From contig OZ247430.1 of NCBI GenBank assembly GCA_965232895.1, positions 434,001 to 498,000 of the forward strand: 64,000 nt of DNA, given 5' to 3'. Positions within the stretch are counted from its first letter, which is position 1. Each line of letters starts with the position of its first letter. The translations under genes were made by a program, and so were the position numbers. Under the pieces are notes generated by a model. It ran no database searches. It was not told the DNA's origin and was given only the letters and a program-made list of their open reading frames with translations. Origin of the DNA: Bin87 sp965232895 (GTDB lineage Bacteria; Chloroflexota; Dehalococcoidia; Lucifugimonadales; UBA3495). Below, piece by piece: positions 8,243 through 15,690 of this stretch.

Positions 8243-9316
8243 CTAATCTGCGGGTACGGCGACCTCGCTGCCGATGGCCTCGTAGGCCCATTCGAGCAGG
8301 TCCACGGTCTCATCCCAACCGATGCAGGAATCGGTAATGGAGATGCCGTATTCGAGGTCCGACGGATCTCCGCCGAGCTTCTGTGCGCCGGGATGGATAT
8401 TGCTCTCGAGCATGACGCCGATGAGATCGGAGTTGCCGGCCATTCGCTGCTGCAGCACGTCGCGGAAAGCGATGTGCTGGCGGGTGTGGTCCTTGTTGGA
8501 ATTGCCGTGGCTGCAATCCACCACTATTGGCGAAGGCGCGCCCGATTTGCGGAGAGCGTCAGCGGCGGCAGAGATGGAACGGGCATCGAAGTTGGTTCCG
8601 CTGCGCCCGCCGCGCATGACCAGGTGGCAGTTGGGATTGCCGCGGGTCTCGACAATGGAGGCCTGGCCGTCGTGGTCGATGCCCAGGAAAGCCTGAGGGG
8701 TGCCGGCAGCGACGAGGGCGTCCACAGCGGTCTGGGGGTCGCCGTCAGTGCCATTCTTGAAACCGACGGGCATGGACAGGCCGGAAGCCATCTGGCGGTG
8801 GATCTGGCTCTCAGTGGTGCGCGCGCCGATGGCGGCCCAGGTTACGAGGTCGGCGACGTACTGTGGCACGATTGGGTCGAGGAATTCGGTGGCGGAACTC
8901 AGTCCGGTTTCAGCGATCTCCATGAGGAGTTTGCGAGCGCGGTGGAGGCCGTCTTCAATCTGGTAGGTGTCGTTGAGGTTGGGGTCGTAAATGAGGCCCT
9001 TCCAACCGACGGTGGTGCGCGGCTTCTCGAAGTACACGCGCATGACGATCATGATGCGGTCGCTGAGCCGGTCGGCTAGCGGCTTGAGACGCGCCGCGTA
9101 GTCCAGTGCGCCCGAATGGTCGTGAATGGAGCAGGGGCCAACGATGACGGCAAAGCGCTCGTCTTCGCCGTTGAGCACGTTCTCGAGTTGTCGCCGGCTT
9201 TCGAGCACGACCTCTTCTGCCCTGGTGGTAAGGGGAATGCGGGCCTCCAGTTCGGAAGGCCGGACCAGCGCGTTGTTACTCATCACGTTCACGTCTTTTG
9301 CCGGTGAGATTGCCAT
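8243..9316 (-). CDS. aroG: Class I 3-deoxy-7-phosphoheptulonate (DAHP) synthase
   Basis: A 357-residue enzyme of the E. coli AroF/G/H type, which condenses phosphoenolpyruvate with erythrose 4-phosphate, the first step of aromatic amino acid synthesis. Recognisable stretches are VGPCSIHD, the RVYFEKPRTTVGWKGL active-site loop, SSATEFLDP, GARTTESQIHR, GFKNGTDG, and VDCSHGNSNKDH. Feedback specificity (Tyr, Phe or Trp) cannot be read directly. The start is ATG at 9316, 6 bases or so after AGGAGGACAA (9321-9330). It follows trpA on the same strand after a 314-base gap that carries its own promoter, a Tyr/Phe-rich leader peptide and a terminator, so it is probably controlled by attenuation. Confidence 0.95.
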   Translation of the reverse strand: MAISPAKDVNVMSNNALVRPSELEARIPLTTRAEEVVLESRRQLENVLNGEDERFAVIVGPCSIHDHSGALDYAARLKPLADRLSDRIMIVMRVYFEKPRTTVGWKGLIYDPNLNDTYQIEDGLHRARKLLMEIAETGLSSATEFLDPIVPQYVADLVTWAAIGARTTESQIHRQMASGLSMPVGFKNGTDGDPQTAVDALVAAGTPQAFLGIDHDGQASIVETRGNPNCHLVMRGGRSGTNFDARSISAAADALRKSGAPSPIVVDCSHGNSNKDHTRQHIAFRDVLQQRMAGNSDLIGVMLESNIHPGAQKLGGDPSDLEYGISITDSCIGWDETVDLLEWAYEAIGSEVAVPAD

Positions 9317-9369
9317 CTTTTTGTCCTCCTGACGGTGCCGGATGCAAGGGGCCGATGTTACCAACAAAA

Positions 9370-9400
9370 AGGACTTCAGCCTCCGTCCGGCTGAAGTCCT
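9370..9400 (-). terminator. Intrinsic terminator in the DAHP synthase leader (attenuator)
   Basis: On the minus strand AGGACTTCAGCC (9400-9389) and GGCTGAAGTCCT (9381-9370) form a perfect 12-bp stem with a 7-base loop, followed at once by TTTTGTTGG. It lies between the leader peptide stop and the DAHP synthase start, 53 bases before the ATG, so read-through is needed for expression. Confidence 0.85.
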
Positions 9401-9424
9401 GCCAAAGTGGTTGTCACCAATTTC

Positions 9425-9529
9425 TTATCGGGCTTCCCATGCCGGGTTTACGCTGGCCGTGTTGCGGTAAGCGTAAAAGTAAAATGGGCGATAATACCCG
9501 GGGACGATTTGGCGGCAGGCGGTACTCAT
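9425..9529 (-). CDS. Tyr/Phe-rich leader peptide of the DAHP synthase attenuator
   Basis: A 34-codon open frame, ATG at 9529 to TAA at 9425. Residues 12-21 read YYRPFYFYAY: five Tyr and two Phe within ten codons, plus one Trp at 31. It starts about 3 bases after the predicted transcription start and has no Shine-Dalgarno, so it would be translated as a nearly leaderless message. Codons 18-20 fall in an 8-bp hairpin arm (9477-9470 with 9454-9447). A second possible pairing, CCGGC (9445-9441) plus GAAG (9436-9433) with GCCGG (9391-9387) and CTTC (9396-9393), would mask the terminator stem. This is the layout of amino-acid-sensing attenuators; stalling at Tyr or Phe codons would favour read-through. 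Peptide synthesis is inferred. Confidence 0.75.
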   Translation of the reverse strand: MSTACRQIVPGYYRPFYFYAYRNTASVNPAWEAR

Positions 9530-9539
9530 TTTGACGAAA

Positions 9540-9568
9540 ATGCTACTCCCGTCATATTGCGTTGTCAA
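9540..9568 (-). promoter_or_regulatory. Sigma70-type promoter of the DAHP synthase leader
   Basis: The minus strand has TTGACA (9568-9563), a 17-base spacer, and TAGCAT (9545-9540). The -35 is perfect and the -10 matches 4 of 6. The start point would be near 9532, only a few bases before the leader-peptide ATG at 9529. Confidence 0.7.
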
Positions 9569-9630
9569 CGGCGGGAAGGCCCTATTTCGCAAATTGCTGG
9601 TGAAACCGTACCCGTGCGGCACGATACGAA

Positions 9631-10449
9631 CTATTGCGACCGTCCCGCGAGTTCAGCCACGACGGCGGCCCCGCGGTCAGCGGCTTGCTCGTCGGGACCA
9701 TCGGACAGCGCGCGCACCAACAAACTGCCGACCACCGCCGCATCTGCCCTCTCGCCAACGTTCAGCACGTGCTCGCGGCTGGAGATGCCGAAGCCGACCG
9801 TGATCGGGAGGTCTGTACGCTGGCGGACCCGGTCGACCAGGTCCAGGCCGCGGCCGGACAACTCGGAACGAGCCCCGGTGATCCCCACCACGCTGGTGCA
9901 ATAGACGAAACCGCCGCCCAGCGCGACCGACCGTTCGATGCTCTCGTCGGTGCTGGTGGGAGCGAGCAGCGGGATCAGGCGCACTCCGCAGGGATCGAGT
10001 TCGGACACAAACGCCTCAGCCTCCGAGCTCGGCAGGTCAACGATGATCAGGCCATCGACGGTGGCCTCGGAACAGGCCGCGGCAAATTCCTTCAGTCCGA
10101 AGGACATGACCGGGTTGTAGTACCCCATCAGGATGAGCGGGGTGTCGCCGACCCGAGGGCGGAGCGCAGCCGCAGTATCCAGGCAGTCCCGAGCGGTGAC
10201 GCCGTTTTGCAAGGCCACGAAACTGGAGGCCTGGATCACGGGCCCCTCGCCGATTGGATCGCTGAACGGTATCCCCAGTTCTATGGCATCGGCGCCGGCT
10301 TCCACCAGTCGCGGGACTACGTCCAGGGCCGCATCCTTATACGGATGACCTACGGTGACGAAGACCACGAGGCCGGGCCGGTCCTCAGCCTTGATGGCAG
10401 CGAACTTGGCGGCGATACGGTCAGGACGGGTTGCAGTCGAAATCGACAT
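9631..10449 (-). CDS. trpA: Tryptophan synthase alpha subunit
   Basis: A 272-residue TIM-barrel enzyme that cleaves indole-3-glycerol phosphate to indole and glyceraldehyde 3-phosphate and passes indole to TrpB. Catalytic residues are visible in GADAIELGIPFSDP (Glu and Asp of the family). The next stretch is IGEGPVIQ, where many TrpA proteins have LADGPTIQ. LILMGYYNP, the phosphate-binding GFGIS, and ADAAVVGS also fit. Start ATG at 10449 is favoured; GTG at 10458 is an in-frame alternative, and neither has a good ribosome binding site. trpB is not in the neighbourhood within this window. It lies upstream of the DAHP synthase gene. Confidence 0.95.
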   Translation of the reverse strand: MSISTATRPDRIAAKFAAIKAEDRPGLVVFVTVGHPYKDAALDVVPRLVEAGADAIELGIPFSDPIGEGPVIQASSFVALQNGVTARDCLDTAAALRPRVGDTPLILMGYYNPVMSFGLKEFAAACSEATVDGLIIVDLPSSEAEAFVSELDPCGVRLIPLLAPTSTDESIERSVALGGGFVYCTSVVGITGARSELSGRGLDLVDRVRQRTDLPITVGFGISSREHVLNVGERADAAVVGSLLVRALSDGPDEQAADRGAAVVAELAGRSQ

Positions 10450-10581
10450 GGGCGGCACTCGGGGAAGTTCGGATTACAACTAGACTATCCTACGGGCCGG
10501 CGGGTGTCCAGACAGCGCGGACGAACGTTCGGCCGCAGCGATACCGGATCAATCGCCTGCGGACTGTTGACACTCACCAAC

Positions 10582-11349
10582 CTACAGGCCGAACCATGTG
10601 CTGAGCACGGCCACCAGGTTCTGGGCGGCGTGCACGGCGATGCACGGCCACAGCGAGCCGGTGCGTTGGTACAGGAAACCCAACAGCAGGCCGGTGACGA
10701 ACACGGGCAGCAGCAAGGCGGGAGCGAGGTGGAGCGCGGAGAACACGGCCGCCGACACGATCAGGGCTGGCGCGAATCCCCAGCGGTTGATGAGGCCGCG
10801 CAGGATGAATCCGCGGAAGAACACCTCCTCGGCAATTGGCGTCCAGACCGCCAGGGCCACGGCGCTGAATACGACCCAACCTCCGGGCAGCAGCAGTCCG
10901 TCCGGCAGCTCGGGAGGCATCAGGAAGTCCCAACCCAAGGTAAGCGCGGCCATGGTGTAAACCTGGGCGAACCCGAGGCTGCCAATCAACGCGGCTACCA
11001 CCAGCAGCGTGGTGATTAGGCGCGAAGTGCGAGGTCTGGTGAACCCGACCAGGGCCCACGGAGGCGGCCAGGCGCGGATGGCGAGGAGCCATACCAGAAC
11101 GACCTGGAGCACTCCCAGGACGGTGGCGGAAATCACGGCGGCCACGGCGAGGGGGATCAGCAAGGCCAGAGACGCCACCAGCGCCGCAGAGGGCACAAGC
11201 ACCATCAACCCGAGAGCGGGCTGCCAGATACCCCACTTGAGAGCATCGGATTGAACGGTAGCATCCGCAGACACTGCCTGGCATCCAGGACATTCCGGAG
11301 CGCCGGGCGCAAGCGCGGCGCCGCAATGGGTGCAGAACGATTGCATCAT
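10582..11349 (-). CDS. CPBP-family intramembrane metalloprotease with N-terminal zinc ribbon
   Basis: A 255-residue membrane protein. The first 20 residues hold a zinc-ribbon, CTHCG...CPGC, followed by about seven hydrophobic segments. The CPBP/Abi signature is present: EEVFFRGFILRGL (paired Glu and Arg) and later SALHLAPA with the metal-binding His, then a third His in the terminal AVHAAQN. The CPBP family includes the CAAX prenyl protease Rce1 and bacteriocin-immunity proteins; its target here is unknown. I start it at ATG 11349 because the zinc ribbon follows directly; the open frame continues upstream to 11589 without protein-like sequence. Confidence 0.88.
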   Translation of the reverse strand: MMQSFCTHCGAALAPGAPECPGCQAVSADATVQSDALKWGIWQPALGLMVLVPSAALVASLALLIPLAVAAVISATVLGVLQVVLVWLLAIRAWPPPWALVGFTRPRTSRLITTLLVVAALIGSLGFAQVYTMAALTLGWDFLMPPELPDGLLLPGGWVVFSAVALAVWTPIAEEVFFRGFILRGLINRWGFAPALIVSAAVFSALHLAPALLLPVFVTGLLLGFLYQRTGSLWPCIAVHAAQNLVAVLSTWFGL

Positions 11350-11389
11350 GACAACGTCATCGTGGATGGACCCCAAAGTTTGACGATGC

Positions 11390-11395
11390 AGTATA
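11390..11395 (-). promoter_or_regulatory. -10 element for the CPBP protease gene
   Basis: The minus strand reads TATACT about 40 bases before the start at 11349, in the 190-base divergent gap (11350-11539). No clear -35. Confidence 0.3.
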
Positions 11396-11461
11396 GAGTA
11401 CAGGCGCGACCGCGGGCCGATTTGGCGTGGGCCGGCATGCCCGCAGGGGCAACGGTCACAT

Positions 11462-11490
11462 TTGCCAACTTGGGCGCATTGGGCCATAAT
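11462..11490 (+). promoter_or_regulatory. Promoter of the amidase operon
   Basis: TTGCCA (11462-11467), a 17-base spacer and CATAAT (11485-11490); each hexamer matches 5 of 6. It lies 50 bases before the small amidase-associated gene. Confidence 0.55.
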
Positions 11491-11539
11491 TGCGACGCCG
11501 CCTGGACAGCAGATCACGGCGATGTTGCGGGGAGAGCGA

Positions 11540-11773
11540 ATGTCCACAGCTTCTGATTCACCAGGGTTTGGGGAAGGGTTTCTGCGCATGGCCCAGGCGT
11601 TGGGCCTGGACGTGTCCGACGCAGAACACGCGCAAGACCTGGCCCGCCGAGTAGGGCTGATGCGAGAAGGCCTGGCCCGTCTGTACGAGATCGACGTCTC
11701 CGGCGCCGAGCCCCCGTCGGCCTTCGTCCCGTCGTTGCATCAAGAACCCAGCGCAAGAACCGGGAGAGGCTGA
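11540..11773 (+). CDS. Small amidase-associated protein (AtzG/DUF4089- or GatC-like)
   Basis: A 77-residue protein encoded 3 bases before an amidase gene. It has the layout of small subunits that pair with GatA-type amidases (GatC, AtzG, DUF4089): a helical stretch with 'GLDV' and 'ARRVGLMREGLARLYEID', then a Pro-rich tail containing PPSAFVPS, comparable to the 'P.F.P' tail of AtzG-like proteins. In GatCAB and AtzEG the small subunit wraps around and stabilises the amidase. Start ATG 11540 follows GGGGAGAG. Similarity is weak, so the assignment rests mostly on gene order and size. Confidence 0.55.
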   Translation: MSTASDSPGFGEGFLRMAQALGLDVSDAEHAQDLARRVGLMREGLARLYEIDVSGAEPPSAFVPSLHQEPSARTGRG

Positions 11774-11776
11774 ACC

Positions 11777-13189
11777 ATGGCCGGCAACGAACTCCATTAC
11801 ATGTCAGCCTGGGAATTGTCGGGCCTCATCCGAACGGGAGAGGTATCCCCCGTCGATGTCGTGGAAGCGTGCCTGGCGCGGATCGAGGAGACCGAACCGA
11901 CTCTCAATTCCTTCATCACCCTGATGCCCGAGCCGGCGCGGGAGGCCGCGCGGCGCGCGGAGATCGAGATTGGGCGGGGAAATTACCGTGGGCCGCTGCA
12001 CGGCATCCCGGTGGGATTGAAGGACCTGTTCAACACGGCAGGGGTCAAGACGACCTCGGGGACCCGGATCTACGACAACTTCGTGCCCGAAGCGGACTGC
12101 ACGGTGGCGGCAAAATTCAGCCAGGCCGGCGCGATCCTGCTGGGCAAGCTCAACATGCACCCCTTCGCGTTCGGGCCCACGGGCGAGAACGGCGACTATG
12201 GCCACATGCACAACCCGTGGAACCCGGAACGAATCACCGGCGGTTCCAGCGGGGGCAGCGGATCCGCCGCCGCCGCCGGCCAGTGCACGATCACCATGGG
12301 CAGCGACACCGGCGGCAGTGTCCGGATACCCGCGGCGCTATGCGGGATCGTCGGCCTGAAGCCGACCTACGGGAGGGTGAGCCGCGCCGGGTTGACGCCG
12401 TTGTCGTGGTGCCTGGACCATCCCGGGCCGATGGTCAGAACCGCTGAAGACGCGGCATTGGCCATGAACGTAATTGCCGGATACGATCCTCGCGACCACG
12501 CGACCTCAGACGCGCCGGTCCCAGACTACACGACGGCGCTGACCGGAGATGTCCGCGGCCTGCGCATCGGCGTCGTGAAGGAATATTTCGAAACGGAAAT
12601 CGATCCGGCGGTGGCGACCGCGACGCAACAGGCGATCACCATGCTGGGCGAGCTGGGCGCGGAGATCGTGGACGTTTCCCTGCCCCTGTACGAGTACGCC
12701 CAACCCATCAGCAACGCCATTCTCAGCGCCGAGGCGACGGCGGCCCATCGGGACGTCCTGCTCAGCGACGGCGACAAGATGTACCCCCAGGTGCGCGAGC
12801 GGTTGGAGGAAGGCCTCTTCATCTCCGCGGCGGAATACCTGCGGGCGCAGCAGGCGAGACAGGTTTTCTGCCAGCAGGTGGCCGATCTTCTGGGTTCCGT
12901 GGACCTCCTGGCCGGGCCGGTTGAGCCGGTGACGGCTCCGAAAATCCTGGAAAGGCGCATCGAGATTGACGGGCAAGCGTTGCCGGCGGTGCCCATGCTG
13001 ACGAAATACACGCGGGTGTACAACATCACCGGGTCACCCGCAATCTCCGTGCCCTGCGGATTTGGACCGGACGGCCTGCCCGTGGGGCTGCACCTGGCGG
13101 GCCGAAACTTCGACGAACTGACCGTGCTGCGCGCCGCATACGCGTACCAGCAGGCGACGAACTGGCACGCCCAGCGGCCTCCGCTGTAA
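11777..13189 (+). CDS. Amidase signature-family enzyme (GatA/AtzE-like)
   Basis: A 470-residue amidase signature protein. The Ser-cisSer-Lys triad is visible: Lys in GVPVGLKDLFNT (residue 78 or so; the region reads IPVGLKDLF), the cis-Ser in GGSSGGSGSAAAAG, and the nucleophile Ser in SDTGGSVRIPAALCG. Members hydrolyse amides, including GatA of the tRNA amidotransferase, AtzE and formamide or carboxybiuret hydrolases. The gatB gene is not beside it, and the small gene upstream looks like AtzG or GatC, so a catabolic amidase is somewhat more likely than the tRNA enzyme. Spacing to the small gene is 3 bases, indicating translational coupling. Confidence 0.9.
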   Translation: MAGNELHYMSAWELSGLIRTGEVSPVDVVEACLARIEETEPTLNSFITLMPEPAREAARRAEIEIGRGNYRGPLHGIPVGLKDLFNTAGVKTTSGTRIYDNFVPEADCTVAAKFSQAGAILLGKLNMHPFAFGPTGENGDYGHMHNPWNPERITGGSSGGSGSAAAAGQCTITMGSDTGGSVRIPAALCGIVGLKPTYGRVSRAGLTPLSWCLDHPGPMVRTAEDAALAMNVIAGYDPRDHATSDAPVPDYTTALTGDVRGLRIGVVKEYFETEIDPAVATATQQAITMLGELGAEIVDVSLPLYEYAQPISNAILSAEATAAHRDVLLSDGDKMYPQVRERLEEGLFISAAEYLRAQQARQVFCQQVADLLGSVDLLAGPVEPVTAPKILERRIEIDGQALPAVPMLTKYTRVYNITGSPAISVPCGFGPDGLPVGLHLAGRNFDELTVLRAAYAYQQATNWHAQRPPL

Positions 13190-13245
13190 ACCGGTTCCGC
13201 AGAGCCGCAACCACCCTCGCACCATCGTCAGGAACCGAGAAAACA

Positions 13246-14007
13246 TTGGCTACGATAAACGCCGTAACCTTCGATCTGTGGCAGACGCTGATTCTGGACA
13301 ACCGGGAACTGGGTCTCCAGCGAGCCCAGGTTCGCCTGGATGGCGCGCGGGATCTGCTGGCGGAGCAGGGCATCCATCACGACCCGGACCACATCCGAGA
13401 GGCCTATCGAGGATGCTATCGAGCTTGCCGAGCCGTCCGCAACAACAACGCGGACGTGAGTTTCCGCGAGCAGGTGGAGATCTTCGTCAACCTGATCGAC
13501 GAAGGCCTGGTCGGGCGTTTGCCGGAACCAACGGTCGCGGAGATCGAGCGGATATACGCCGAGTCCTTCTTCGACTATCCGCCGCGGTTCCACGAAGCAA
13601 CGAAGGAAACACTGGAATCGGTGCACCAGATGGGGCTGCGTATCGGCCTGATATCCAATACCGGAATGACCCCCGGGTATACCTTCCGGCAATTCCTGGA
13701 GCAGCATGGCCTCGCAGCTTACTTCCAAACGATGACCTTTTCCGACGAAGTGCTGTTGGCCAAGCCTTCGGATGAAATATTTCTGATGACCATCGGCGCT
13801 TTGGATTCGAGCCCGGCAGATGCTATCCACGTGGGCGATCACGTCAGCAACGACGTGGTGGGAGCCAATCGGGTAGGGATGAAATCCGTTTGGATACGCG
13901 GTTTCTACGAGCCCGAGGACCCGGACGACCCGGACAGCAAAGCGGACGCCGAGGTCGACGACCTCTCAGGCGTGGCGGCGGCGATACGGGAACTGATCAC
14001 CGGCTGA
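13246..14007 (+). CDS. HAD-superfamily hydrolase
   Basis: A 253-residue haloacid dehalogenase-type hydrolase. Motif I is FDLWQTLI (DxWxT, with the nucleophile Asp), motif II lies in IGLISNTG, motif III is the Lys in LLAKPSDEIF, and motif IV is HVGDHVSNDVVGA. A helical cap lies between motif I and II. Family members are phosphatases or dehalogenases; the substrate is unknown. The start is TTG at 13246, preceded by AGGAACCGAGAA. It is 56 bases after the amidase gene and belongs to a plus-strand run to 16257. Confidence 0.88.
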   Translation: MATINAVTFDLWQTLILDNRELGLQRAQVRLDGARDLLAEQGIHHDPDHIREAYRGCYRACRAVRNNNADVSFREQVEIFVNLIDEGLVGRLPEPTVAEIERIYAESFFDYPPRFHEATKETLESVHQMGLRIGLISNTGMTPGYTFRQFLEQHGLAAYFQTMTFSDEVLLAKPSDEIFLMTIGALDSSPADAIHVGDHVSNDVVGANRVGMKSVWIRGFYEPEDPDDPDSKADAEVDDLSGVAAAIRELITG

Positions 14008-14076
14008 CACCCGGATACGATTGGCGGTTTCCAGGATGGGAGCGGTCGAGCCTTATCGGGCGCAGGGAGCATAACC

Positions 14077-14652
14077 TTGTTCCAGGAACTCAGCGGCGGG
14101 CCGCTTCCCAACGGGCGGTATCCCGATATCACCCTGGCCATCTTTCCACACCTGAAGGAATTCGTGGTGGTGGACACCCGGGGTCCAGCGGCAGAGGTGA
14201 GGCTGCTGTCCACCGAGGACGTGTTCAACGACGAGTATTATCGTACGGTCGAAAGCGAGTTCGCCAGCGCTTTGCGCGAGGGGGGAGATCGGCCGTTCCT
14301 GCACCTGATGCACCTGCCTAACCAGGTGGACGATATCGTGCGCGGGGTGGCAATGCACTACATCCTGGAGCGCCTGGGAGTCGACTACCACGACGAAAAC
14401 AACATGCCGGAAGTGGTGGTGTTCGTCATTTCAGGACCAACGCTGGCGATCCCTGCCGACCAGGTGGTCGCGGGGTTCTCGGAAATGCTGTCGGGCAAGC
14501 TGGACAGCACTGCCGTCGACCGGTGGTCCCGGGAATTGAACCGGTTGATCGAGCAGGAAAGCCGGGCGTTTCCGGCCGCGAGTGACGCGCTGGGCGAGAC
14601 AATGACCGACGAATCCCTGGACCCGTACTACATCTGGCAAAACCGGAATTGA
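14077..14652 (+). CDS. Conserved-looking hypothetical protein
   Basis: A 191-residue protein I do not recognise. It opens with a short region containing PDITLAIFPHLKEFVVVDTRGP, then a strongly helical segment with ESEFASALREGGDRPFLHLMHLP, and a strand-like VVVFVISGPTLAIP before a charged helical C-terminus. There is no signal peptide or obvious membrane segment. The start is TTG at 14077 with CAGGGAGC upstream. It lies between a HAD hydrolase and an LLM oxidoreductase gene, 9 bases from the latter, so it may work with that enzyme, but nothing in the sequence says how. Confidence 0.7.
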   Translation: MFQELSGGPLPNGRYPDITLAIFPHLKEFVVVDTRGPAAEVRLLSTEDVFNDEYYRTVESEFASALREGGDRPFLHLMHLPNQVDDIVRGVAMHYILERLGVDYHDENNMPEVVVFVISGPTLAIPADQVVAGFSEMLSGKLDSTAVDRWSRELNRLIEQESRAFPAASDALGETMTDESLDPYYIWQNRN

Positions 14653-14661
14653 GGAACAATT

Positions 14662-15681
14662 TTGACCACCGAACGCATCGCGCTCACCTTCAGCAGTCGA
14701 GACAACAACGATGACGACGACCTGATCGCCGTGGCGCAGGCTGCGGACCGGCTGGGTTACGAATCGTTCTGGACCGGAGAGTCCTGGGGCCGGGACGCTT
14801 TCACCGTGCTGACGATGCTGGCGTGCCACACCGAACGGATCGGGCTGGGAACCGGCATCGTCACGGTGTACAGCAGGACACCCGGATTGGTGGCGCAGAG
14901 CATCGCATCCCTGGACCGCATCAGCAACGGACGAGCGGCGCTGGGGCTGGGGAGCAGCGGGCGCATCGTAATCGAAGACTGGCACGGAGTGAAATTTGAC
15001 CATCCCGTGGGACGAACCGCCGAGTACATCGACATCATCCGGCTGGCGCTTTCGGGGGAACGGGTCAACTACGAGGGCAGGTTCTACAATCTGAAGCGTT
15101 TTCGCATGGGTGTCCTGCCGGTGCAGGAGCGGGTGCCAATCTACGTGGCGTCGTTGGGGAAGCGCAACCTGGAGTTGACCGGCCGCGAAGCGGACGGCTG
15201 GCTCCCCATCTGGACCCACCGCGAGAAACTTCCCGTGATCAAGGAACCTCTGGCGCAGGCGGCGGCATCGGCGGGACGTGAAGTCTCCGCAGTGACCACC
15301 GCGCCCCAAATCCTCAGCTGCGCCAGTGACGATGAGGCCACGGTGTCCGACGCAATTGTCCAGGCGCGATCGCACATGGCCTTCTACATCGGCGGGATGG
15401 GTCAGTATTATTATGACCTGTTCTGCAGGTATGGATACCAGGACGAGTGCGACCGGCTGCGCGCCGCCTGGGCGGAGGGAGACCGTGCCAGGGCAGCGAC
15501 CTGCATAACCGATGAAATGGTGGACAGCATCACGGCGATTGGCACTCCGGAAGACTGCCGGGACAAGATGTCCCGTTTCCGCAGCAACGGGGTGGATATG
15601 CCAATAGTGGCGTTCCCCCACGGGTCCGACCGGGGCGCCATGCTGGGGACGCTGGAAGCGCTGGCCCCCGCACGGGCGTAA
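14662..15681 (+). CDS. LLM-class flavin/F420-dependent oxidoreductase
   Basis: A 339-residue luciferase-like (TIM-barrel) oxidoreductase. Diagnostic stretches are the N-terminal YESFWTGESWG, ERIGLGTGIVTVYSRTP, ASLDRISNGRAALGLG, and EYIDIIRLALSGE followed by YEGRFYNL. The pattern resembles F420-dependent methylenetetrahydromethanopterin-reductase-like proteins more than bacterial luciferase, so reduced F420 or FMN is the likely cofactor; the substrate is unknown. The start is TTG at 14662 with GAGGAAC upstream. It is co-directional with neighbours on both sides (9-base gaps), so an operon 14077-16257 is likely. Confidence 0.9.
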   Translation: MTTERIALTFSSRDNNDDDDLIAVAQAADRLGYESFWTGESWGRDAFTVLTMLACHTERIGLGTGIVTVYSRTPGLVAQSIASLDRISNGRAALGLGSSGRIVIEDWHGVKFDHPVGRTAEYIDIIRLALSGERVNYEGRFYNLKRFRMGVLPVQERVPIYVASLGKRNLELTGREADGWLPIWTHREKLPVIKEPLAQAAASAGREVSAVTTAPQILSCASDDEATVSDAIVQARSHMAFYIGGMGQYYYDLFCRYGYQDECDRLRAAWAEGDRARAATCITDEMVDSITAIGTPEDCRDKMSRFRSNGVDMPIVAFPHGSDRGAMLGTLEALAPARA

Positions 15682-15690
15682 GTTAATCCG

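Noticed and set aside
8056..8313. N-terminal extension of the GNAT gene to 8313
   Set aside because: The extra 86 codons contain the 14-bp palindrome, look non-coding, and AGGAGG stands directly before ATG 8055.
9317..9630. T-box or metabolite riboswitch in the DAHP synthase leader
   Set aside because: I saw no T-box sequence or specifier-loop structure, while a Tyr/Phe-rich leader ORF with promoter and terminator explains the region.
9634..11019. Open frame of 461 codons on the + strand across trpA and the CPBP gene
   Set aside because: It is antisense to two clearly recognised genes and has no family features.
10574..11326. Open frame of 250 codons on the - strand overlapping the CPBP gene in another frame
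   Set aside because: It is Arg/Cys-rich and has no motif; the other frame contains EEVFFRG and the transmembrane pattern.
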